Positions 1 to 23,540 of a DNA stretch of 64,000 nt are shown one piece after another. The stretch's first letter is position 1. Every line of letters begins with the position of its first letter. This DNA comes from Owenia fusiformis (lineage: Eukaryota > Annelida > Polychaeta > Sabellida > Oweniidae). The stretch is taken from assembly GCA_903813345.2 (NCBI GenBank), contig CAIIXF020000005.1:28335375-28399374 (forward strand). The letters run 5' to 3'. A program made the position numbers and the translations under genes. The notes under the pieces are model-generated. The model did not search any database. It saw nothing but the letters and a program-made list of their open reading frames with translations, and was not told where the DNA came from.

Positions 1-619
1 CTGAAAAATTATATTCAGAAAATGATCTTAATCATGCTTAAATATACAAGTGATGAACTTTTTATTGGACTATATACATTTATTAACAATTTGGGAATTT
101 TTTGAATGATTTGACCCACAAGTGTTTGGAACTTTTCCAAATTATGTATGTACAATGTCTGAGGTTAAGTGTCTTGTATATCAACATGATAAGAATAAAT
201 GCTCAATTCAGACTGTGTAAAACAAATTAAAAATTCATAAATAACAAAACCAAAGCAAAAAAAGTTATATTTCCATTTGTGATGAAACACTTTGGGCTAT
301 CTAAACATTGCCACCAAAGCAAGTCACAAGAGTTCAAGCTGAAGTAATCTAACCGTGGAGAGTTTTACTTCACACAAAGTGACCAAATCAAATAATAATT
401 GCATCAATCTTAGAAGGGTTTGTGAAAAGTAAATTGGTATTGTGTAAAACGTGAGGAATACATTAGTTTTGTTTTGTTTTTATTCATTTGGCACAAGGTC
501 ACAATCGCAAGTTTACGAAGTATATAAATATAATGGAGCAGTTCGAAAAGGTTGAATTATTCAAATTCCTGTGAATAAAAACATGCTTTTAAATTATGGT
601 CATGTTTGTTTGTTTCGTT
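1..619. other. No gene seen
   Basis: AT-rich sequence with no supported exon or repeat. It is presumably an intron or the 5' flank of the dynein light chain gene. Confidence 0.4.
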
Positions 620-1018
620 AAAAATTCAAGTCCATTGCATACTTAACGTCTTGAGTCCCAGGCTCTAAATTGGCATGAAACCAGAGAATTTTTCATTTTT
701 TGCCACCTTTTGACATTTTACTACATACCTATACAATTTTAGATGCTCAATTTAGTAAAATTAAATTGCAGAGATTATTTTTACACCTTTTAAAACAATT
801 TTTGTGTAAATTGGATGAAAATTGTTCAAATGAGAGCAATTTTTGTGAAAAAATTTGTGACAGATTTTCTCGTCCCTCTGGGTTTCAAGGTCATTTCTGA
901 GGTGACGAGAAATCTCGTCATTCTGGGTAGTCAAGAGGTTAAGTAAAAATTGAAGTCCATTGCATACTTAAGGACAAGGAAAAATTGAAGTCCATTGCAT
1001 ACTTTAGGACAAGGAACA
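620..1018. repeat. ~35-bp tandem repeat interrupted by the TTAA element
   Basis: The unit AAAATT(C/G)AAGTCCATTGC followed by ATACTTAA occurs at about 620-646, 946-972 and 981-1006, the last with TTTA instead of TTAA. The first is separated from the next by the TTAA MITE. Confidence 0.75.
647..938. mobile_element. Second copy of the TTAA-flanked MITE
   Basis: It is homologous to 58045-58337 in reverse orientation (shared GGCATGAAACCAGA, GCCACCTTTTGACATT, CAATTTTTGTGTAAATTGGA, CGTCCCTCTGGG). It is flanked by TTAA at 643-646 and 939-942 and sits inside a short tandem repeat. Confidence 0.85.
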
Positions 1019-1214
1019 TACATGCTTTGCATATTCGGAAATACTTTTTCTACACATGCTTTTTATATTTTCTGCATTTCTGCCTTATTTGCCATAACTT
1101 CTATCCATTTTTGTTTTTCTTATACTGCCCTTTGTGATTTTTTAAAATCGATTGTACATATCTGAGACTACCATAAAACAAAAAGACTGAGAGTAACATT
1201 TATGATGGTCCTAG

Positions 1215-2040
1215 TATATATCAGGTGTCCCAAAAAAATTGAGCCACTTTTTGACAAGCATTATCTCAGCAACTGATGAACCAAACTCACTGAAAATTTG
1301 TAAAAAGTAGCCCAGGAGTATTGGTAGCAAGGTATAAAAATATGAAAAAGATCAAGTAAATATTATGTGAGAACTAAGAAATTCAAGATAGCATGTCATA
1401 ATAGCCCATACCGGAGCAATGCAATGTGAACCTTACAGCATTTCTACCCAAAAAATGAGAAGCAATTTGACAAGTAATTTCTCAGCAATAGATGAGCCAA
1501 ATTCTTCGAGAACTTTACCTTAGGCACTTTAGGTTATCCTCTGCTAGTGCCATGAATATGTAAGAGATTGGTCTCATAGCATGTGTGTATTTTAGAATTA
1601 AAGACAGTATGTCAAAATAACCAATATCAATGTAAAACTCACTTATTAATCCATTTCCAAGTAAAAATACTTTTCCGCATTTTTTCTTACAATATCACCT
1701 CCAATGAATTTGAGAATGAATTGGATTTTGGATATTTGGGATGAATGAAAAGAATTAATCAGATATCACTCGGCTCCCATCAAACACAATGAAGACTGAG
1801 CGTGCGAAGACGATAGCTGGTAGAAACATTTTTGAAGTCTCATATCAGAGCTCCGGTATGGGAATTTTTGACATGCTGTTTTGAATTTCTTAGAACTCAC
1901 AGAATATTTACTTGATCTTTTTTATATTTTAACAACTTGCTAAAGATACTCTTAGACTACTTTGTACAAATTTGGATCATCAGTTGCTGAGATAATACTT
2001 GTCAAAAAGTGGCTCATTTTTTTGGGACACCTGATATATA
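1215..2040. mobile_element. Mariner-type MITE, 826 bp
   Basis: The ends TATATATCAGGTGTCCCAAA and its inverse enclose the element. The terminal inverted repeats continue inward through ATTGAGCCACTTTTTGACAA and TATCTCAGCAACTGATGA with few mismatches. No intact transposase is seen. It ends 37 bp before the first visible dynein light chain exon. Confidence 0.8.
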
Positions 2041-2077
2041 CAATAAAAAATTGAAATTGATATGAAATCCATTTTAG

Positions 2078-3663
2078 GTTATGAGAGTTTGAGACGCGAT
2101 GTCATAAAAATAATTGCTTCCAATGCTGAATCCTGTGAATACATCCGGATAAGGTTAAACCAAAAGTACAAGGAACCATGGCAATGCTTTAGTGGTACAT
2201 CTGAAGAATTTGGTTACTCTATCACTTATGACAATAACCATTTTGTCAGGTACCAGATGGGTGCCTTGGAGTATATTGTTTTCCGGACAAGATACATAAG
2301 AAGTAAGTATAGGCTAGTAGCACATACACATACTGTCTTGAAATTAAGCAAGCTCATTCCATGGCTATTTCATTGAATGTGGTCATGTTCTGTTTATACA
2401 CATTGAGTTTGTTTTCCCTTGACATACTCATATAACTCAATAGACATCTATAACAAAATAAATAAATAAAAACGCTTGTATAAAATGTTCTTTGATTTAC
2501 AAAACGAAACATTCCTCTAGTTAGACACATTGAAACCCACTGCAAATAATTATCTTTTAACACATTTCATAGGGTCACAGACGGATAGAAATGCCACGTC
2601 TGCCTCAACACCATGTTGTATTGGTACAGGTAGGTAACTTAATGCAGTACCACACTTGTTCCACTGTGTGAATTAAAATTATCCATCAAATGATATATAT
2701 ATTTGTTTTGTTAGTATGAGTACATATATATATGCAGGCCTGTCAACTGTCCCGCAATTTGCGTATTTGTCACGCATTTGCTGAAGAATTTGAAGTCACG
2801 CCAGTTATTTTTGCGTGACAGAAAATGTCACGCAAATACGCATTTTACCTGGTAAATGTCAAGCAAAAATATTTCAGTAGAAAAATTTCTAAAAAAGATC
2901 GTCTACACAGCAAAAATACGAACGTCGGAAAAAAATGTACGCATTTCGTTCGGACTTTTCACGCGAATTGCGTATATGTCACGCATTCTGTTCGAAATTT
3001 TTCGTACCTACCCCCCGAAAAATTTGAGGTGTTCAAAATTTGGCAAGATGTAATAAAATTTAAACCAAGGTGTTCAAAATTTAGATCAAGGTGTCCAGAT
3101 TTGGACCAAGGTGTCCACATTTTGAGGGGAGGTGTTCAACATTTCCAAGTCACTCATGTTAGGTGTTCCCAAGTTGACAGGCCTGTATATGTGAATCTAT
3201 TCACAACTGAACATCTGAAAATAAAGTTTTCCAATGAATGGTTAAGGGCAATATTAAATTATTTGTAAAATATTTCACATACACCATAATTATATAATTG
3301 ATAACAACCTTAAAAGATATTTCAGATAATGCAATTCACACACCCAATACCACTGGCAGTTATGAAGCTCTTCAAAATGCACCAGACACTACAAATATCC
3401 ACAAGGTTTACCCGCCCGATCATCATATGGAACAGTATGTCCGCCAGTTGGCCAAAGAAGCACTGGCTAAATACAGAGACCTTTTTGAAGTCGCCAAATA
3501 CATCAGAGAACATTTTGATGAAATACATAAACCACCTTGGCAGTGTTTTGTACATGAAGGTGCCTATACACCAACTATGGATGGAACTCCATACATTCAT
3601 CTAAGTGTGGGACATATGCACATTGCACTTTTTAAAACTTATTGGATTGGTGATGATGATTGA
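2078..3663 (+). CDS. Tandem dynein light chain (LC8-like) domain protein, 3' part
   Basis: Three exons join in frame: 2078-2302, 2573-2629 and 3326-3663 (TGA), all with GT/AG borders and phase-1 introns. The first exon encodes an LC8-like domain with the family landmarks PWQC, a Gly/Ser turn, the core HFVRYQMGALEYIVFR and a basic end. The last exon encodes a second one, with KPPWQCF, PYIHLSVGHMHIALFKT and an acidic GDDD C-terminus. A short polar exon links them. LC8-type light chains are normally single-domain homodimers of about 90 residues that bind short linear peptides in dynein and many other partners. Two copies in one chain could form an intramolecular dimer (inference). The 5' exons are not visible: the first exon here starts in phase 1, 37 bp after a mariner-like MITE, and I could not find an upstream exon in 1-1214. 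The start codon may lie outside the window. Confidence 0.72.
2735..3185. mobile_element. hAT-like MITE with internal tandem repeats
   Basis: The termini are CAGGCCTGTCAACT and AGTTGACAGGCCTG. The flanking octamers TATATATG and TATATGTG differ by one base. The interior repeats a 20-30-bp motif beginning AAGGTGTTCAAAATTT or AAGGTGTCCA about five times. It lies in the last visible intron of the dynein light chain gene. Confidence 0.65.
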
Positions 3664-3685
3664 TTTATAGCAACTTTGTGCTGGT

Positions 3686-3858
3686 GTGTAGCTAGGGGGC
3701 TCCCTTGAACCTCCCCCTTGGCCAAAAATTTTTTCAAAATCAAGCATTTTTTCTGAGCACTTTTCACGTGATTTTGGGCCAAAGTTATCAAATGTTAATA
3801 CCCCCTGGAATTTTTTGAAAAGTTAACCCCCCTTGGCAAGAACTGGCTACAGGCCTGT
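3686..3858. mobile_element. CAGGCCCGTAGCC MITE, degenerate copy
   Basis: It shares the GGCCAAAAATTTTTTCAAAA and CACGTGATTTTGG internal blocks and ends GGCTACAGGCCTG. It starts 23 bp after the dynein light chain stop codon, so it is probably within the 3' UTR. Confidence 0.6.
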
Positions 3859-3998
3859 TGTACAGGTCTATATATCCTGGTAATTTTTGCAACTTACTAT
3901 TCATTTAAAAAACCTATGTGTCCTATATTCTGTTTTTAAACAAACAAACAAGAATACTGTAAATAGCTGCGCTCAAATTCAGTTATTGCTGATAATCA

Positions 3999-4245
3999 GG
4001 GGTACATTTCTCAAAACATCAATATACTGCTTTCTCATGCTGCTTCTTGGGAGAATATAGATAGCAGATGGCTGTTCACCCACCCAATGTGACCACTTTC
4101 AATTAGTCAAAATAGTGTCAACTAATTAGTAATACTGCTGAAGAGCCATAAAACTGATGGTAACCAATGCTTTCAGACCCATTTTGATGTCATATCACCA
4201 TGATTACAACAATATATTAAATAATTGTTTTGGGAAATGGACCCC
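3999..4245. mobile_element. Short MITE
   Basis: The imperfect termini GGGGTACATTTCTCAAAAC and GTTTTGGGAAATGGACCCC face each other. There is no coding content. Confidence 0.4.
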
Positions 4246-6445
4246 TGGAAAGGATAGTATGTACTTCATGTTCTACATAAGTTACAAATATTTACAAACT
4301 CTGTTTTACTAGAGTATTTGAACTGTACATAAAATGCAATTATTTCCACAAAAATGCTGTTAGAAAGTGTATTTGTTCTTAATTCGATGGCAGTTTTAAT
4401 CTGGCAGATTTGAAACATTCAACAAAGTAGATCCTCACCAAAATCCCTTGAGATTAAACTGTATGTTAGATAGTGCTATTTACTTTTAATACAGATAGTC
4501 TAGGAGTTATACCATAGAGCCTATACTAATTATATTTTGCTTTTGTGTCATTACACTTATGATACAGATCATTTGGCAGAGAGACAGTCTATTTGTCTTA
4601 CCAAGATTTAACAGGTGCCACGACAATGGGAACTCTCAGGTCCGTTGCCAGCCCCCACCCCCTGGCCAAAATTTCCTTTATAAATCCTGCAGTTTTGCAC
4701 TATTTTGAGCACTTTTCAAGTGATTTTGGGTCAAGATTGTCCTAAATGAGCCCCCCTCATTTTTTGGAAACCGAACCTCCTTGGCAAAAGCTGGCTATAG
4801 GCCTGACCCTAGTCTCACTGCTTAGTGATCACCCTGTATTGTAAAAATATAATAGCATGAATGTACGGACATGAATAATAAATTGTTTTCACAGTTTTAT
4901 TCTAAAACACTTTATTTGATATACAGTATACAAACTAGGACTACAAAAACAATGGTAAAACATACATATGATTTTCGAGACCGTTTTAATGACTTTATAA
5001 ATATGCACCGCAGATAATGCTTACAAATGTAATAATAAAAAATACTGTTTGGCAATAAGCAAATGACACTATTCAGTATTAGTGCACCGGTATGAACACA
5101 AGTGTGGTTGAAAATGCACCATTGAGTCAATATACAAATGTTATGAAATGTTAAAAAATTTATAGAATAATATAAAATAAAATGAGTGGCTTGACTAAAT
5201 CAACTTATAACATGCATTTGTGAATTTATGTATTTTCTAATGAATTGCACCTTTAATTAGCTTTCATAAATCATTTTTGCACCATTTCAGAAAAAGTCAC
5301 ATAAACATAAAATATAATTATAAACGCATTATTCATCAATAAAACTAGAATATCATTGACTGCAGAATTAAAACAATGTCCTCTTACATATTGAACCCCA
5401 GCCATAGTTTCACTGCCTTCTAATTTCTGTCACAAACTCTTCATTTCACATGATTAAAAATGGAAGGCAGCTTCAAAAGAATAGTACTTTTAAGTCAGTT
5501 GTTGTTACATTTTACAAAAAGAGTTGTTACATCTAACACAAGTCAAACGGAGAACAATATTGCATTGGGAAGTTTATCAACAAATGCCTACAGTTACCTA
5601 TTTTCAAACTTATATAAATATTAACTTTGGAAAATCGTAATAATTCATGTAGAAGATTCCAAAAATATTAAGTAATGCTCTTAAAATTTACCCAGCATGC
5701 ACAAGAACTGCCCCATTCTGGATTTTCATACCAAGGAGCATCCCTCCAAATTTCAAAATCAATCAATCAAATGTGTTACCTGGAAACAAGCAAACAAGAA
5801 TTCACTGACACTGACCAGATGGATTATGATTGGTTAAAATGTGAAACAAGGATGAACATGATTGGATGAAACATGATAAGAAGTATAATACATGAATATG
5901 ATTGGTTAAAAGTTAAAACCTGATATTATAGGATGGAACACTGATTGATTGTACATGGGGTGAATGATTTGTCATTCATGATATCATACACATACTCCTT
6001 GCAAAAACAATTGATAATAGAAAATATTACACTCATGTGACCCAATTTAATAATTCCAAACTCAATATAGTAAAACCAATGGCTTAAGTCCATGATAAAA
6101 CTAGAAAAGTGACAATTATAGTGATAAAAATATTACAGTGTAGATTATAATTATTATGCTTTAAGAGTGAATTCTTTATGAATATAACATTTTTAAAATC
6201 AATTGAAAATTGGGTCATAGAAGTGCCAGGAGAAACGCTTTCCTGAGATTTCGCTGGAAACTGTATACATAGAACATCTATATCATCTTGATCCCTTGTA
6301 AACCACACTTTAGCACACTTCCATATAATACATAGAATCTGAGTAAAACGCTTATAAAACTTATTATCTAAATATTTCTCAAAATTGCCATCAAAATTGA
6401 CTATGATATTCAGGACATTTCATTGTATGTTTTTAAGGCTTCCTA
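4246..6445. other. Intergenic / 3' flank
   Basis: Between the ends of two convergent genes. Apart from the degenerate MITE at 4637-4804 nothing was recognised. An AATAAA near 4874-4879 could end the dynein light chain transcript. Confidence 0.4.
4637..4804. mobile_element. CAGGCCCGTAGCC MITE, degenerate copy
   Basis: It ends CTGGCTATAGGCCTG and holds the shared GAGCACTTTTCAAGTGATTT block. The left end GGTCCGTTGCCAG is a decayed version of the terminal repeat. Confidence 0.6.
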
Positions 6446-7058
6446 GTCAACTCGTACCCAAGACAACTCGTACCCAAGACAACTCGTACCCAAGATTATT
6501 TTCAGTATTATGGGTGCATATTTGGGAAAAAATTGAGCTTGTAATGCTTTCATGTTATAATGTGAATTAAATAATCCTCAATATTTTTTGAATTTAGAAG
6601 ACATTTTTTTCAATGGATCAGTAAAGCATTTTTTTTATTAAATAAAAGAAGTGCTTGAAGCGCTTGTTCTCAACATTTTTTGTCAAACATATATATATAA
6701 ATAAATATAATTACAACATTAGATCTGACACTTGTTCCAAACACTCATAAACATACAATATTTTGAAAATTGATTATGAATATGTGGAATAAACATATGT
6801 CTCTTCACTCGAACATCCTGAATCTGTGACCAATATAAAATAATGGTCAATATAAATTGATACTCAGCTCAAAATGTCACAAAATTAAATCAATTTCTTC
6901 CGAAAATTCTTCTTCAAACTTTAAACTATTCTGAACAGTATGTTACAATTATAATATGTATATCTATTCACATTCCCAGTCCAACGCTTGATTCAAAACA
7001 AAATATATACTTGGGTACGAGTTGTCTTGGGTACAACTTGTCTTGGGTACGAGTTGAC
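6446..7058. mobile_element. MITE with tandem 17-bp units inside its inverted repeats
   Basis: The left end holds three copies of ACTCGTACCCAAGACA-type units (6446-6495). The right end holds the inverse set (7012-7058), one unit altered to TTGTACCC. A 9-bp direct repeat GTTTTTAAG lies near both ends (6429-6437, 7060-7068) and may be the target duplication, but the left copy is separated by about 8 bp. Confidence 0.55.
6634..6639 (-). terminator. Poly(A) signal candidate of the AT-hook gene
   Basis: AATAAA on the minus strand, about 580 bp after the stop codon, in an A/T-rich stretch. Confidence 0.3.
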
Positions 7059-7217
7059 CGTTTTTAAGTACATACACGTACATGTATTGCTACAACATCT
7101 ATATGGTTCAGCTAACATAGTAGATCTACATGGTGAAGATGTCATCACACATATAAATGAATTTGTATGTTGTGTGGTGGTGCCATAGCGACAAGCACTC
7201 GTTACTAGGGTGATAGT

Positions 7218-10200
7218 CTATTGAGTATCATCTTCTGCATCTTCAGCATCCTCAGAGACATCTTCAGCTTCTACTGGCTCTGGGTTCTGCAATATATATT
7301 TTTAAATTCATATAAATACTAAGAAGAATTGGTAGCCATGATTCCAACCCAATCTTCAACTGCCTGGCATGGATCAATTTGGTTAAAATATTTAATATTC
7401 AATATTCAGTATTTAGTCGGGAGATGAACATTACCTAGTGCTTGTGTATTATGGTAATGCTTGTCTTCATTATATGGTTAATATCAGTACCAAATTGGTC
7501 TGTGCCAGTCAACAGAGGATCCAGTTTGAATCATGGCTGCCAATGCTTCTTGAAAAACGTATTGATAACAAAGTATCATATCCCCTAACAAGTATGGTGA
7601 AGACATGATGTTGTGGATCATTTTCTGTTCATGTTTATTACAAGTTTAAAATGCGAGGGTAAAGAAGCTACTGGGTTCATTTGACTCATTTAATATCTTT
7701 GCCACGCCAATATAATTCTGCCTCCATTATTTTGGGATCCTAACTTCGCATTGAGTTTCATGGCAGTTTATCTGAGTGTATATACTGACCTTCTTTGGTC
7801 TGCCTCTACCCCGTCCTGATGCTGCCTGGAAAATACACAGATAAAATAGCATTACATATAATAGTGACAATATGAATTACATTCAAACTGACCCCTTCAA
7901 GCAACCCCCAGGCCCGTAGCCAGGGGGAGGGGGGGTCGATGGGTCGACCTGGCCAAAAATTCTTTCAAAATCATGCAGTTTTTCACCATTCTGAGCACCA
8001 TTTAAGTGATTTTTGCCATTTTTGGACCAAAATTATCAAAAGTGAACAACCCCCCCTGGAATTTTCCAAAAAGTGAACCCCCCTTGGCAGATCCTGGCTA
8101 CGGGCCTGCCCCCTCACCTTAGAAATGCAACTAACATTATGAGTCATTCTCTGTTAGAAATCAATGTAATAATTTAAAATTGAAATGGACTTTTACCCCC
8201 TCAGCTTATGTAATTTACATAATTTTGATGTAGAAGTGGTGAGTAGCAACTCATAAACAAGGCATTAACATGCAAAATGTCTCCACTTGCTACTTGTTAC
8301 AGTTGCCGAACTCCAAATGCCAACGATCAAACTCCAAATGCCAACCACCAAACTCTGAACACCAACTGCCGAACATTGTATCATCCACACACAGTTGGAG
8401 ACTATAACAACATGTCATCACTTGTAGTGGTGACATAAAACAGAATTCGAAGAATATTTGCAAAGTTAGAAATAAGTAAATCATTGCAGTAAAATTGTAC
8501 AATAGATTCATCCAATGACATGATTCCCTGGCAAAAACCCAAATAGTTTAAATTGAAAACTAATAGCTAATAAATATATTTAGTTTTCCCCTATTATATC
8601 TATGACAAGAAAATATTACAAATCCGAGATTAGCAAATCCCAATGAACAAACTAATATGTAGTTACTAGTTATATAGAACCATTTGAACCAAATATTAAG
8701 AAAATTGGTTCACTGGTATCTGAGTTATTGCCCAGACAAAGACTAATCTCAATTGATTTCTGATAACTGATGATATATACAAATAATAGGCAGATGTTTC
8801 TCCAACATAGTACACACATGTCAGCATGTACATGTACTAAACTTTATTCACTGAGATATTTACCTTTTTAGCTGCCTTTGTAGTGCCCTTGGGTCTACCT
8901 CTGCCTTTCTTTGGGGGAGCTTCAACTTCCTCTTCCGGCACCTTGTAGAATAGAAACAAGGTATTAACAAGAGCTACAAACAATCAATTTGATTCATTGA
9001 TTCAAAGTTGAAGACGAATGTTGTTGATCGTGCTCATTTAGATCAGGTCAATGGGGGGAAACATTTGAAACTTCAATATCTGATACAAAATTTTTTGATA
9101 TCTGACCTGAGCTATCTAATGAAAACTGAAAAATGTTGAAAAAGGATTTATCAATTATGATATTTCCAATACTATCAACATCATACATTATCAAATCGGT
9201 GTATTAGGGTAATGGATGGACATTGTTTTATATCAGAAAAACACTAAAAAACTCACCTCTTCTGCTGCTTCAACTTCTTCTTCTTCTTGGACATCATCAT
9301 CTTCTGGAACTGGTTCTGCTGCTGGAGCAGACTTAGGAGGTCTTCCTCGGCCTCGTGGAGCTCCATTCTAAAATAGGTATAATTTTCATGCTAAAATTGA
9401 TAGCAGTATCAGTTTTCTACTTAATAGTATCATTTTGCAGCCTGACCCATTTTACTTAATATGTATCCATGTGTACAAGTATATTTGACAGATTCATAAA
9501 ACATATAAAACCACAGAGTTTAATACTGTCTCCAGCATAGAAGGAACTGTATGGGTACTTCATCCAGGGAAAATCAGTTTAAGAATGCATTGTAAACTTG
9601 TATACACTTTTTGCATATTGAGTGGAGAAAACAAAAATTTATGTTTCCATCCTTATTTTGTGACATCTTCTCCACTTATTCTGTGTTTAAAATCTGAAAT
9701 ACACTTTGACTCTGATTACATGTTTCCTTCATACTGATTTTAGTTTATTGGCAGCATGGATGTGAGAGATGTGCTTGTCTAGCTCTTACAAGCTCCAGCA
9801 CATGTATTTCAATGAAAAAAAAAGTTGACAACTAAAATTGCTATTCATATTCTGAAGCAATATGATACTTTTATGACCAGAACAACATAGATTATGACAA
9901 ACAATACCAGTGTTATTGTAAAAATAAGCCAAGAAAGAATCATTCTGGAAACATGGAAGCAAATCAATCCATTTCTCAAATTAGTACCAACAAAAAGTTC
10001 TGAAAAGCAAGCCCAATGTCCTGTTTAAGAACCCCTATTCTTACTTTTGAAAGCGTGGGATACCATCATGTATGTCACCATGTATTGCTAGAAGCCATTT
10101 TCGAAAGTTAGAATGGGGGTTCTTAAACAGGACATTAAGTTTAACTGAGGCCTTTTTGAAATTTTTGTTTCGTAGTATATGTGGCTACAGATTTAACTGA

Positions 10201-10767
10201 GAATTGGGTGAACTGGTGTTAAATGGGACACTTTTTAGAGATTCCAAAGGTGTTCCACTGTATGTAGCATGAAATATACTTACTGTGACTGCTTTTGCAG
10301 ATTTTTTAGCTGCCTTTGTGCTGCCTTTAGGTCTTCCACGTCCTCTTTTGACTTCTGGTTCACCAGTAACCCCACTCTGTAAAAACATATCATAAATACA
10401 TCTTTAATTAAGTTGGGGCACTATAAAAAGTTTGCATATTGTTTCCAAGAAAAGGTTTCAAAATGTCAAAGCATACTACATATGTAGAAAAATATACATA
10501 TTTTAAATGGCTAAATTCTTTAAAAAATTTCCAAAATGCCATGCACACTAAGGGCCCAAAGTTTTTAATATATAGATCTTTGTACAGCATACTGGGACCA
10601 TACTAGACATGCGCCTCCCCTAAACTGTGTCTAAAATTGTTATGAAGAGAAAACTTCAATGAATCCCAGTATACTTCTTTAGAATATTTATGAATAAAAT
10701 AAACACTACTGACCTCATCAACATCAGCTGGCCGACCCCTTCCTTTCTTTACTTCTGCTTCAGACAT
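7218..10767 (-). CDS. HMGA-like chromatin protein with five AT hooks
   Basis: Six coding exons on the minus strand, all introns phase 0: 10767-10714, 10376-10284, 9367-9257, 8941-8864, 7825-7790 and 7286-7218 (TAG). The predicted protein is 146 residues. Each of the first five exons carries one AT hook with the core GRGRP (about residues 9-13, 30-34, 55-59, 99-103 and 118-122). The flanks are Lys/Pro/Ala-rich and include two similar KGSTKAAKK / KGTTKAAKK stretches. The last exon is almost purely acidic (EAEDVSEDAEDAEDDTQ). AT hooks grip the minor groove of AT-rich DNA, and hooks plus an acidic tail is the architecture of vertebrate HMGA1/HMGA2, which have three hooks. The start MSEAEVKKGRGRP is chosen because the first hook follows it in frame. 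One-hook-per-exon symmetry suggests growth by exon duplication and permits in-frame exon skipping. A poly(A) signal candidate lies at 6634-6639. It could instead be another AT-hook family; true orthology to HMGA is not proven. Confidence 0.85.
7909..8108. mobile_element. CAGGCCCGTAGCC MITE, best copy
   Basis: The terminal inverted repeats are CAGGCCCGTAGCCAGG and CTGGCTACGGGCCTG, with G-rich and C-rich subterminal runs. It lies in an intron of the AT-hook gene. Related degenerate copies are at about 3686-3858, 4637-4804 and 27586-27735; all share the internal 'TTTCAAGTGATTTTGG' block. Confidence 0.75.
8257..8436 (+). mobile_element. ATGTCACCACC-family MITE copy
   Basis: It has the head CAAGGCATTAACATGCAAAA and the tail GGAGACTATAACAACATGTC. 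The interior has ACTCCAAATGCCAAC-type units. It lies in an intron of the AT-hook gene. Confidence 0.7.
10015..10136. mobile_element. Hairpin MITE, 122 bp
   Basis: AATGTCCTGTTTAAGAACCC at the left pairs with GGGTTCTTAAACAGGACATT at the right (inverted repeat about 45 bp). It lies in intron 2 of the AT-hook gene, about 360 bp upstream of the third exon on the minus strand. Confidence 0.65.
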
Positions 10768-12308
10768 ATTACTGAAATGACCATACAAAAATTCTGGATA
10801 TAACATAGAGTATATACATTATAGACATATTATGGGAAATAAATTAAAGGTGCAACAAGTAGTGCAGAGGTGCCATTCAACGATCATGGACCAGTGTCAA
10901 AATTTATTTAAGTTTGGATATTTCATCAAGACTTACATCTATTTTTATTATCTACAAAGAAACCCCCTAGATAACATTATTTCAGCTGATATTCCTCTTG
11001 AAACATGGTGGATCTTAAAATTATAAAAGTGGATTTCCCCTTTTTGAAGCGTTGAACTGAATTTACACTTCTTATGTTGAAATTAATAGTTTATCAATAC
11101 ATTTTAAGAAAATAGGTATGTCAAAGAAGATGTTAAGCCAAATGTTGCCTTGATAGCTCAGAAAAAGTTAAAATTTTCCTATTTTCTCTCTACAGGCCTT
11201 GTTACCCCCTTAAGTATGACAATGACAGAATTTGAATAGAACAGTGGCGTAGCGTGGGTATTTTGTGAGTGTATGCCACGAGTAAGCGAAATAGAAGTGC
11301 TTTGAGGGGTGTGTGTTGGAGGGTGGGGAAAATTTGAAAATGAGATTGCATTTGAAGCGTTCTGGGGCGTTTGAAATACGAAATTCCGACTATTATCGAT
11401 AAATAGAATGTAAATTATTAGCCATTTTTATCCATTTTTGAAGTGTGGGGCAAATCAATATAAAAAATCAACTGTTTTCTAAATTTTGAGAGTACGCCAT
11501 GGCGTTTTATGCGTATATGATGCTACGCCATTGAGAATATAAGTTAAACCTTAACATTTAAAAATAAATCTATGGTTCGGTTATCAACTAATTCTAAAAT
11601 TGGGTGATCTTCTTGGTTGGCCCATTATATCCTCCATGGAAGACGATCTATTCTTGACACTGATCATGCGTGTTTTTCTCCATCAGGCTTCAGAACTATT
11701 TACATGTCTCTTGCTAGTTCTACAAGTAGATCTTTGTTGGCAATTCAGAGAGTGAAGAAAGATAAAGCGCTTGAGGTAGGATACTAAGAAATAACTTGGT
11801 CCCAGGACCCCCCCCCCCCCCCCTTACAATATTCTTTACAATGGGAGATCCTGAGCTGAGCTGAGAACAATAAAAACAGGATAAATTCAGAGAAATGTCT
11901 CAGATTCACTGTTTATTTACTCGGCAAGTACGCAACACATTATTATGAGATAAATTGCAAAAAAATCTTTATCAAATGCAAAAAAATATCCACACAATTT
12001 ATAATTCGCACATACCTTGGATTCTCTTAGAAATACGCAAGTATAATTTGGGATAATTTGACAATTTTGACAAATACTAAAGTGGGTCATGAGAGAAGTT
12101 AATAGAAATAACTCTACTTAAAACATAAATTCAATCCTTATTAGGCAACTTATTGAGCAGAAAAATACAAATAAAAATTTTAAATGCTTATACAAACACA
12201 GAAAATGTAATAAACTTCAAATATAGTACAAAATAATATTATTATTCAGTTTTGTTAGATCCATGGATTGCTTGTCACTGTTTACTAATTGAACTTCCGG
12301 CTCGAAAA
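10768..12308. promoter_or_regulatory. Divergent interval between AT-hook gene and copine
   Basis: The two genes start head-to-head with 1.5 kb between coding starts. The interval must contain both promoters and 5' UTRs, plus a small MITE (11242-11537) and a C-run at 11810-11823. No TATA box or exon border could be fixed. Confidence 0.5.
11242..11537. mobile_element. Small MITE with GTGGCGTAGC termini, in the divergent promoter interval
   Basis: The left end AGTGGCGTAGCGTGG and right end GATGCTACGCCATTG are inverted repeats typical of hAT-derived MITEs. No clear target duplication is seen. It lies between the AT-hook and copine genes. Confidence 0.5.

Positions 12309-23540
<11,232 letters not shown>

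Noticed and set aside
700-900. 66-codon ORF
   Set aside because: It lies wholly inside the TTAA MITE; the second copy of the element does not keep the frame.
2825-3268. 147-codon ORF between dynein light chain exons
   Set aside because: It lies on a MITE (2735-3185) and its repeats; out of frame with flanking exons and no domain.
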